Below, piece by piece: positions 6,879 through 10,781 of a stretch of DNA of 10,781 nucleotides. Position 1 is the first letter of the stretch. Each line of letters opens with the position of its first letter. The position numbers and the translations under genes were made by a program. The stretch comes from an uncultured Erysipelotrichaceae bacterium. Lineage in GTDB: Bacteria; Bacillota_I; Bacilli_A; Erysipelotrichales; Erysipelotrichaceae. The notes beneath the pieces are model-generated. The model worked only from the letters and a program-made list of their open reading frames with translations, was not told the DNA's origin and did no database searches. The stretch lies in contig CACZPD010000218.1 in assembly GCA_902782955.1 (NCBI GenBank), forward strand, positions 1 to 10,781, given 5' to 3'.

Positions 6879-6931
6879 TTAAGCATTCGACAGCACATCA
6901 TTTTGTTTAACGTGTTTTTATCCCGCAGCAT
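6824..6931 (-). CDS. Cys/Met-rich leader peptide of the metY-cysK operon
   Basis: A 35-codon reading frame from ATG at 6931 to TGA at 6824, with a strong GAAAGGAG ribosome binding site (6945-6938) six bases upstream. The peptide begins MLRDKNTLNKMMCCRMLN. In total it holds four Cys (codons 13, 14, 23, 30) and five Met (1, 11, 12, 16, 24), about a quarter of all residues. The run Met-Met-Cys-Cys-Arg-Met at codons 11-16 lies just 5' of the antiterminator strand (codons 18-21). This is the expected layout for ribosome-mediated attenuation of a cysteine/methionine operon. An earlier overlapping ATG at 6935 gives only MYAAG and is too close to the ribosome binding site. The frame is not conserved protein-like, so its role is inferred from composition, position and RNA structure. 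Confidence 0.65.
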   Translation of the reverse strand: MLRDKNTLNKMMCCRMLNSRAYCMAGVFACTSEHL

Positions 6932-6960
6932 ACATGGCTCCTTTCTGATTTATTGATGAA

Positions 6961-6989
6961 ACTATACTGCTATTCACCTACTAAGTCAA
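6961..6989 (-). promoter_or_regulatory. metY-cysK promoter
   Basis: On the minus strand TTGACT (6989-6984), 17 bp, TATAGT (6966-6961), a near-consensus sigma-A promoter. Transcription would begin near 6954, a few bases before the leader-peptide ribosome binding site, giving a leader of about 245 nt ahead of metY. Confidence 0.78.
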
Positions 6990-6997
6990 TAGGTAAT
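6972..6997. promoter_or_regulatory. Imperfect dyad over the metY -35 region, candidate operator
   Basis: ACCTA (6976-6980) and TAGGT (6990-6994) form an inverted repeat with a 9-bp centre that contains the -35 hexamer. Outer bases ATT and AAT extend the symmetry with one extra base on one side. The position fits a repressor site, and the divergent Rrf2 regulator is the natural candidate. This is inference without a matched known operator. Confidence 0.35.
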
Positions 6998-7034
6998 ATG
7001 AATAAAAATCTGTTTTTGTAAAACGGGACGTGCA

Positions 7035-7063
7035 TTGAACTGCCGTTCAGCCTGCCTTATAAT
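7035..7063 (+). promoter_or_regulatory. Promoter of the Rrf2-family gene
   Basis: TTGAAC (7035-7040), 17 bp, TATAAT (7058-7063), a near-perfect sigma-A promoter. Transcription would start near 7070, followed by a GTGGAGG ribosome binding site at 7078-7084. Confidence 0.8.
7036..7049. promoter_or_regulatory. Dyad over the rrf2 -35 element, candidate autoregulatory site
   Basis: TGAAC (7036-7040), TGCC, GTTCA (7045-7049) is a perfect 5-bp inverted repeat overlapping the -35 box. It could bind the regulator or another factor, but such a short repeat may arise by chance, and it does not match the dyad at the metY promoter. Confidence 0.25.
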
Positions 7064-7090
7064 TGTATAAATCAAACGTGGAGGTTCTGC

Positions 7091-7501
7091 ATGATTTCAA
7101 CAAAAGGACGCTATGCGGTACGTGTAATGATCGATATTTGTGAACACGGAGGAGAAGGTTATATTCCCCTGAAAGATATTGCCGGCAGTCAGAATATATC
7201 TAAAAAATATCTGGAGATCCTGGTAAAGGATCTTGTTTCCGCAGGACTGCTTACGGGTGTCAGCGGAAAGGGCGGAGGATATAAACTCTGCCGGAAACCG
7301 GAAGAATATACTGTCGGTGAGATCCTGGAACTGATGGAAGGAACACTTTCCCCGGTCGCATGTCTGAAGAAAGACGCAAAGCCGTGTCCCCGAGCTGAAG
7401 ACTGCAGGACACTGCCCATGTGGGAAGAGTATTACCAGCTGACCCATGATTTCTTCTACAGCAAACGACTCAGTGACCTCATGAAAAAGGACGGCAGATA
7501 A
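7091..7501 (+). CDS. Rrf2 family transcriptional regulator with IscR-like cysteine triad
   Basis: A 136-residue DNA-binding protein. The Rrf2 winged helix-turn-helix occupies about residues 1-70: MISTKGRYAVRVMIDI, IPLKDIA, the recognition helix around ISKKYLEILVKDL, and the wing GLL..GKGGGYKL. The dimerisation helix follows (TVGEILELMEG). Cys91, Cys99 and Cys105 form a C-x7-C-x5-C array before a conserved LPMW segment. This resembles the three cysteines that hold [2Fe-2S] in IscR and is unlike CymR, which lacks the triad. It is divergently transcribed from metY-cysK, so regulation of sulfur metabolism, with Fe-S status as the possible input, is a fair inference. The start is ATG 7091, six bases after GTGGAGG. 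Whether it is functionally CymR or IscR cannot be settled here. Confidence 0.92.
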   Translation: MISTKGRYAVRVMIDICEHGGEGYIPLKDIAGSQNISKKYLEILVKDLVSAGLLTGVSGKGGGYKLCRKPEEYTVGEILELMEGTLSPVACLKKDAKPCPRAEDCRTLPMWEEYYQLTHDFFYSKRLSDLMKKDGR

Positions 7502-7515
7502 TAAAGCCGTCCTTT
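7484..7515. terminator. Bidirectional terminator between rrf2 and the PTS IIC gene
   Basis: AAAGGACGGC (7486-7495) pairs with GCCGTCCTTT (7506-7515) across a 10-nt loop that contains the rrf2 TAA stop. The U tail is better on the minus strand (TTTTT after the stem), where it ends the PTS IIC transcript. On the plus strand the tail is a weaker TTTATATA. Confidence 0.75.
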
Positions 7516-7535
7516 ATATATGTTTTATCTGATCC

Positions 7536-8591
7536 TTACTGCAGTTTCAGATCATCATCATTGATCCATCCAAGCTTCCTTGCGGCTTCCCCGAAGAGCC
7601 AGGTCAGCACAGCAGGCAGTACGAAGCAAATCAGGATCATCCCGAGCCAGTCGACAGCCGTGATCGATGCACGTGTTCCGGCAGCGATATCGCTTAGCCA
7701 TCCGGTATATACGCCGATCTGCCCGACGAGACCGCATGTACCCATGCCGGAAGCGACGGCAGGACCGTTCATCTGCATACGGAATAATACCGTAGCGATC
7801 GGACCTGTGATCGCGGATGTCAGGATCGGCGGGATCCAGATCCGCGGATTTTTAATAATATTGGGCATCTGCAGCATACTGGTTCCGAGTCCCTGCGATA
7901 CCAGGCCGCCGATTCCGTTTTCACGGTAAGACATGACAGCAAATCCGATCATCTGTGCGCAGCATCCCGCTACGGCAGCGCCGCCTGCGAGTCCGGTGAG
8001 ACTTAACGCAGCGCAGATCGCGGCAGAAGAGATCGGAAGGGTAAGCGCAATGCCGACCAGTACGGAGACCAGGATCCCCATCAGGAACGGCTGCAGTTCC
8101 GTCGCCCACATGATCAGTGTTCCCAGCGAGCTGGCTGCTTTACCGACAGCCGGCGCGAACAGTACGCTGAGCAGGACACCTGCAAGGATCGTTACAGCAG
8201 GCGTCACGAGAATATCGACTTTCGTTTCCTTGGATACGAGTTTCCCGCATTCACACGCCAGGATGGAGATCAGGTATACGGCAAGCGGTCCGCCTGCGCC
8301 GCCCAGTGAATTGGCTGCGCCTCCGACTGCGATCAGGCTGAAGAGAACAAGCTGCGGTGCTTTCAGCGCGTAGCCGATCGAAACAGCCATAGCCGGACCG
8401 GCAACGCTTTTTGCGTATCCGCCGGCGTCGATCAGAAACTGTATATGCATTTGCTCGCCGAGTGTGGAAATGATGGTACCGATCAGAAGCGAGGCAAACA
8501 GTCCCTGTGCCATGGCTGATAATGCATCAACGCCATACCGGTGTGCAGATATTTCAACATCTTTTTTGTGCAGGTATTCCTTGAAGTCCAT
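7536..8591 (-). CDS. PfoR-type PTS system EIIC family membrane protein
   Basis: A 351-residue, very hydrophobic protein of the EIIC_2/PfoR family, with about eight to ten membrane segments from residue 25 to 340. Glycine-rich loops typical of the family include GGAANSLGGAGGPLAVYL, TLPISSAAICAALSLTGLAGG and ITGPIATVLFRMQMNGPAVASGMGTCG. Some relatives are annotated as regulators of perfringolysin O, others simply as PTS sugar transporter subunit IIC. No EIIA or EIIB gene is nearby, so either the partners are elsewhere or the protein is not a standard PTS permease. The start ATG 8591 has AGGAGG eight bases upstream (8605-8600); an in-frame ATG at 8627 is rejected. A 19-bp palindrome lies upstream at 8641. 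The transported substrate is unknown. Confidence 0.85.
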   Translation of the reverse strand: MDFKEYLHKKDVEISAHRYGVDALSAMAQGLFASLLIGTIISTLGEQMHIQFLIDAGGYAKSVAGPAMAVSIGYALKAPQLVLFSLIAVGGAANSLGGAGGPLAVYLISILACECGKLVSKETKVDILVTPAVTILAGVLLSVLFAPAVGKAASSLGTLIMWATELQPFLMGILVSVLVGIALTLPISSAAICAALSLTGLAGGAAVAGCCAQMIGFAVMSYRENGIGGLVSQGLGTSMLQMPNIIKNPRIWIPPILTSAITGPIATVLFRMQMNGPAVASGMGTCGLVGQIGVYTGWLSDIAAGTRASITAVDWLGMILICFVLPAVLTWLFGEAARKLGWINDDDLKLQ

Positions 8592-8640
8592 ATAAGATAC
8601 CTCCTGTCCACTACAGTTATACAACATATTTTTCTTTTTG

Positions 8641-8659
8641 TATAGTCAAAATGACTATA
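8641..8659. promoter_or_regulatory. Perfect palindrome upstream of the PTS IIC gene, candidate operator
   Basis: TATAGTCA-AAA-TGACTATA, eight perfect base pairs with a 3-bp centre. Read on the minus strand it contains TTGACT, a possible -35 hexamer. A TATAAC (8621-8616) lies 22 bp further on, too far for a normal promoter, so the promoter itself is unclear. The symmetry suggests a dimeric repressor site; I do not recognise the consensus. Confidence 0.45.
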
Positions 8660-8670
8660 TATTGTGAAAA

Positions 8671-8694
8671 AAGAAAATCCGGGTTTTCCCGGAT
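8671..8694 (-). terminator. Intrinsic terminator of the phosphatase gene
   Basis: On the minus strand ATCCGGG (8694-8688), loop AAAA, CCCGGAT (8683-8677), then TTTCTTTTTT. It starts five bases after the stop codon. Confidence 0.87.
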
Positions 8695-8698
8695 CATA

Positions 8699-9433
8699 TC
8701 ACATACCTGTATTTACGTAGTTATAAGTGCTCGGAACGTAGAATTCCTGCATGTCATCCAGTCGGAGACAGCCCAGTGTTCTGCCGAATACACAGCCGCA
8801 GTCGATATGGAACATGGTATCGTTCTTGGCGTGGATGATCTTGCCGTCATATTCCGGTCCGTAGAGGAAGGTGGGATTATGGCCGACGATCAGGGTCGTG
8901 TCATCGAACGGGTTGTCATCCAGATCGATATGCGACCAGATCAGGGAGAATTCCGAGATCTGTGACACATCAACATCGGGATATAAATGATCCTTGTCGA
9001 TACCGGCATGGATAAGGAGGAATTTCCTTCCTTTAACTGTCAGATATTTATACAGAAGCTTATCTTCCAGATACAGCTTGATATCATAGCATTCCGGGAA
9101 ACTCAGATCCATGAACTGGTCAGCTGTGCGGTAGCCGCCGTTATAATGCAGCCAGTTCATCAGATCATCTGTCATATCAACGGAGTTGTTGTCCCGCTTC
9201 GCGTCGATCAGTTCCTGACAGTATCTGGCCAGCCATACATCATGGTTGCCGAAGATCAGGTGCATGTTGTCGTGAGCCATGATCTCCTGCAGAAGGGGAA
9301 TAGACTGTCTGCCGCGGTCACAGACATCACCGTTGATCCACAGAGTGTCATAATCGCTGAAATCGATCAGCTTTAGCATCTGATCAAATTCATCTTTGCA
9401 GCCATGAATATCACTAATTACATATGTTGACAT
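8699..9433 (-). CDS. PPP-family metallophosphoesterase (ApaH/PrpE-like)
   Basis: A 244-residue calcineurin-like phosphoesterase. All metal-site motifs are present in order: DIHG (8-11), GDVCDRG (35-41), GNHD (62-65), HAG (His142) and GHNPT (His185 in the GH motif). The GDxxDRG form places it in the PPP branch with ApaH (diadenosine tetraphosphatase), PrpE and bacterial Ser/Thr phosphatases, so it should be a two-metal hydrolase of phosphoesters or nucleotide polyphosphates. The exact substrate is not determinable. The ATG at 9433 is chosen because the family N-terminus MSTYVISDIHG starts there; the ribosome binding site is a weak AAGGGAAAG. An in-frame ATG at 9499 would add a 22-residue non-family extension covering the promoter. 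It is a single gene with its own promoter and terminator. Confidence 0.86.
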   Translation of the reverse strand: MSTYVISDIHGCKDEFDQMLKLIDFSDYDTLWINGDVCDRGRQSIPLLQEIMAHDNMHLIFGNHDVWLARYCQELIDAKRDNNSVDMTDDLMNWLHYNGGYRTADQFMDLSFPECYDIKLYLEDKLLYKYLTVKGRKFLLIHAGIDKDHLYPDVDVSQISEFSLIWSHIDLDDNPFDDTTLIVGHNPTFLYGPEYDGKIIHAKNDTMFHIDCGCVFGRTLGCLRLDDMQEFYVPSTYNYVNTGM

Positions 9434-9464
9434 AATTATCTTTCCCTTAGAACACGTCACTATT

Positions 9465-9473
9465 ATCATAGCA
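9465..9473 (-). promoter_or_regulatory. Extended -10 promoter of the phosphatase gene
   Basis: On the minus strand TGCTATGAT (9473-9465) is an extended -10 element giving a start near 9458 and a leader of about 25 nt; the -35 region is weak. Confidence 0.5.
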
Positions 9474-9507
9474 TAAACAAAACAGAATGACATAATCAAT
9501 GAACTCC

Positions 9508-9536
9508 TTCACAAGAAAAAAGGCTTTTGATATAAT
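9508..9536 (+). promoter_or_regulatory. Promoter of the YebC/YeeN gene
   Basis: TTCACA (9508-9513), 17 bp, TATAAT (9531-9536), with an extended TGA just before the -10. Transcription would start near 9543, leaving a leader of about 25 nt. Confidence 0.75.
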
Positions 9537-9568
9537 AATTAAGCAAAAAATGAAGGGTGGTATGAATT

Positions 9569-10297
9569 ATGGGAAGAGCACATGAAGTACGTGCAGCATC
9601 AATGGCTAAAACAGCCGCAGCAAAATCAAAGTTGTATTCCAGATTCGGCAAAGAATTATACATTGCCGCAAAGAGTGGTGTGCCTGACCCTGATATGAAT
9701 TTAGCTCTCAAGAGAAAGATCGCAGAAGCAAAATCCAACCAGGTTCCGGCGGATGTCATCAAACGCGCTATCGAAAAGGCAAAAGGCGGAAGTGACGAGA
9801 GTTATACAGAATGCCGTTATGAAGGCTTCGGCCCCGGCAACAGCACGGTGATCGTTGACTGTCTGACAGACAACACAAACCGCTCCTACACAGAAGTCAA
9901 AACATGCTTCAACAAGACCAAGGGCACCAAGCTCGGCAACGCCGGCGCAGTATCCTACAACTACGAACAGGTCGGTCTGTTTGAATTCCCGTTTGAGGAT
10001 GAAGAAGCAATGCTTGATGCGATGATGGAAGCGGATGTGGATGTTCAGGACATCAGCGTCGAAGACGGCAGCATGCAGGTCAAGACAACATTCCAGGATT
10101 TCGGAAAAGCACAGGAAGCAATTGAAAAACTTATTCCGGATGTCAAATTCGATACATGCGAAACAACGATGCTTCCGAACGAATATGTCACACTGACAGA
10201 TCCGGAAGAAATCGAGGCTTATGACAGACTGATGAACATGCTTTCCGAAGCGGATGATGTAAACAAAGTCTACACAAACGTCATTATCGAACGTTAA
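9569..10297 (+). CDS. YebC/PmpR family protein, YeeN (YebC2)-type
   Basis: A 242-residue protein of the YebC/TACO1 family with the usual three-domain length. The N-terminus MGRAHEVRAASMAKTAAAKS and the phrase SRFGKELYIAAKSGVPDPDMN resemble E. coli YeeN rather than classical YebC, which begins with a GHSKWANI-like motif and has TKIIREL. The central part shows YEGFGPGNSTVIVDCLTDNTNR and GAVSYNYEQVGLFEF, the family core. YebC proteins were long annotated as transcription regulators. Recent work on TACO1 and bacterial YebC/YebC2 points to a ribosome-associated role in relieving stalling at proline runs, so a translation role is the better guess. The ATG at 9569 follows a GGGTGG ribosome binding site with eight bases spacing. 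It is a single gene with a strong promoter and terminator. Confidence 0.92.
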   Translation: MGRAHEVRAASMAKTAAAKSKLYSRFGKELYIAAKSGVPDPDMNLALKRKIAEAKSNQVPADVIKRAIEKAKGGSDESYTECRYEGFGPGNSTVIVDCLTDNTNRSYTEVKTCFNKTKGTKLGNAGAVSYNYEQVGLFEFPFEDEEAMLDAMMEADVDVQDISVEDGSMQVKTTFQDFGKAQEAIEKLIPDVKFDTCETTMLPNEYVTLTDPEEIEAYDRLMNMLSEADDVNKVYTNVIIER

Positions 10298-10306
10298 GAA
10301 ATCAGG

Positions 10307-10333
10307 AAAGACAGCTGAAACAGTTGTCTTTTT
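10307..10333 (+). terminator. Intrinsic terminator of the YebC/YeeN gene
   Basis: AAAGACAGCTG (10307-10317), loop AAA, CAGTTGTCTTT (10321-10331), an 11-bp stem with one G-U pair, then further Ts. Confidence 0.85.
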
Positions 10334-10378
10334 CTTTTAATACAGTTAATCTATTATGCATAGGCAGGAGGATTGTAT

Positions 10379-10630
10379 ATGCCAAGAGAATTTGTATTTG
10401 AAGTTGTGGAGGAATATTCCACGTTAAGTGAAAAGGAAGCACGTACAGGTACTGTGTATACAAAAGAGTTCAATCTGATTTCCTACAACGGTTCCCAGCC
10501 GGTGTATGATATCCGCAACTGGACAGAGAATGATGAAGGTAAGCGGATGGGAAAAGGTATTACCTTAAATAAAGAAGAGCTGAAGGAACTGCGCACAGCA
10601 CTCAATCAGCTCGATCTGGATGAAGCGTGA
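10379..10630 (+). CDS. PC4/YdbC family ssDNA-binding protein
   Basis: An 83-residue protein that is essentially one bacterial PC4-like (YdbC) domain. The N-terminal strand MPREFVFEVVEEYSTLSE is followed by EFNLISYNGSQPVYDIRNW. Then comes the GKGITLNKEELKELRTAL segment, giving four beta strands and the C-terminal amphipathic helix. The family is related to eukaryotic coactivator PC4; Lactococcus lactis YdbC binds single-stranded DNA, with roles proposed in transcription or repair. The ATG at 10379 lies seven bases after a perfect AGGAGG (10366-10371). An in-frame TTG at 10373 is only one base from that site and is rejected. It follows the YebC/YeeN terminator; a possible weak -10 TATTAT lies at 10352-10357. 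Confidence 0.88.
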   Translation: MPREFVFEVVEEYSTLSEKEARTGTVYTKEFNLISYNGSQPVYDIRNWTENDEGKRMGKGITLNKEELKELRTALNQLDLDEA

Positions 10631-10644
10631 ATAACGCTTTTTTT
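10623..10644 (+). terminator. Intrinsic terminator of the PC4/YdbC gene
   Basis: AAGCGT (10623-10628), five-base loop, ACGCTT (10634-10639) and seven Ts. The stem overlaps the last coding codon and the first base of the TGA stop codon. The stem is short but the U tail is strong. Confidence 0.75.
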
Positions 10645-10781
10645 ATTCTACAAGGGTAGTCAGGTTGACCGCCCATTTATTGGACAGGAACCGGCGTATG
10701 CCTATCAGCATACGTACCAGCAGTTCACTCTGCACCAGCAGGAATACAATGATGAAATTCTGCAGTCCGAGACCCATGACC
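10643..10781 (-). CDS. Unidentified protein, C-terminal fragment (runs off window end)
   Basis: On the minus strand an open frame enters from the right edge and ends at TAA (10645-10643), giving the last 45 residues. The fragment shows a hydrophobic stretch, GLGLQNFIIVFLLV, then QSELLVRMLIGIRRF and the tail NKWAVNLTTLVE. It looks like the end of a membrane or amphipathic-helix protein convergent with the PC4/YdbC gene. No other frame on this strand stays open so plausibly, but the fragment is too short to name a family. Confidence 0.5.
   Translation of the reverse strand, partial: VMGLGLQNFIIVFLLVQSELLVRMLIGIRRFLSNKWAVNLTTLVE

Noticed and set aside
6612..6956. 114-codon plus-strand open frame across the metY leader
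   Set aside because: It overlaps the metY start, the terminator hairpin and the leader peptide in antisense and has no ribosome binding site or family resemblance.
9496..9762. 88-codon minus-strand frame over the yebC promoter and 5' end
   Set aside because: It reads antisense through the promoter and first third of the YebC/YeeN gene; no ribosome binding site or motif.
1..10781. Mobile elements, CRISPR arrays, tRNA or rRNA genes
   Set aside because: No transposase or integrase motif, no regularly spaced direct repeats, and no tRNA- or rRNA-like sequence was seen by reading both strands.

Overview
The window looks like chromosome of a Gram-positive Bacillota. Strong AGGAGG-type ribosome binding sites, sigma-A promoters with extended -10 elements, compact U-tailed terminators and RNA-based control of metabolism all fit. 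The gene set (divergent PAP2 protein, YugI/CvfD-like S1 protein, YdbC-like PC4 protein, YeeN-type YebC, PfoR-type PTS IIC) and the moderate G+C suggest a gut or host-associated lineage such as Erysipelotrichales, but that placement is only a guess. No insertion sequence, phage gene, CRISPR array, tRNA or rRNA is visible.

Layout. Positions 1-68 hold the first 22 codons of metK (minus strand), preceded by a SAM-riboswitch-like leader (about 78-209) and a promoter. Divergent from it is an AI-2E family membrane protein (317-1465). A minus-strand pair follows: a divergent PAP2 protein (1796-2254) and a NifU-like Fe-S protein (1511-1780). Divergent from that pair is a single-S1-domain protein (2328-2711), then pgi (2838-4418). 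The metY-cysK operon (minus, 6708 down to 4470) is preceded by a roughly 245-nt leader. An Rrf2-family regulator with three cysteines (7091-7501) diverges from it. Next come an orphan PfoR-type PTS IIC (7536-8591, minus), a PPP-family phosphatase (8699-9433, minus), a YeeN/YebC2-type protein (9569-10297), a PC4/YdbC protein (10379-10630) and the C-terminus of a minus-strand membrane protein (10643 to the window edge).

The theme linking several genes is sulfur amino-acid metabolism. MetY makes homocysteine, CysK makes cysteine, and MetK turns methionine into SAM. Both loci carry cis-acting RNA control. The metK leader folds like the SAM-I/SAM-IV clan: bulged-A P3, a pseudoknot, no P4, and a sequestered Shine-Dalgarno. 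The metY leader encodes an unlisted 35-residue peptide with a Met-Met-Cys-Cys-Arg-Met run. It overlaps one arm of a candidate antiterminator that competes with a strong intrinsic terminator. This looks like ribosome-mediated attenuation sensing cysteine and/or methionine charging, and it is the most interesting observation here. The divergent Rrf2 regulator, with dyads over both promoters, could add a protein layer of control.

The remaining genes are ordinary housekeeping genes, each with its own promoter and terminator. Several terminators overlap or abut stop codons.
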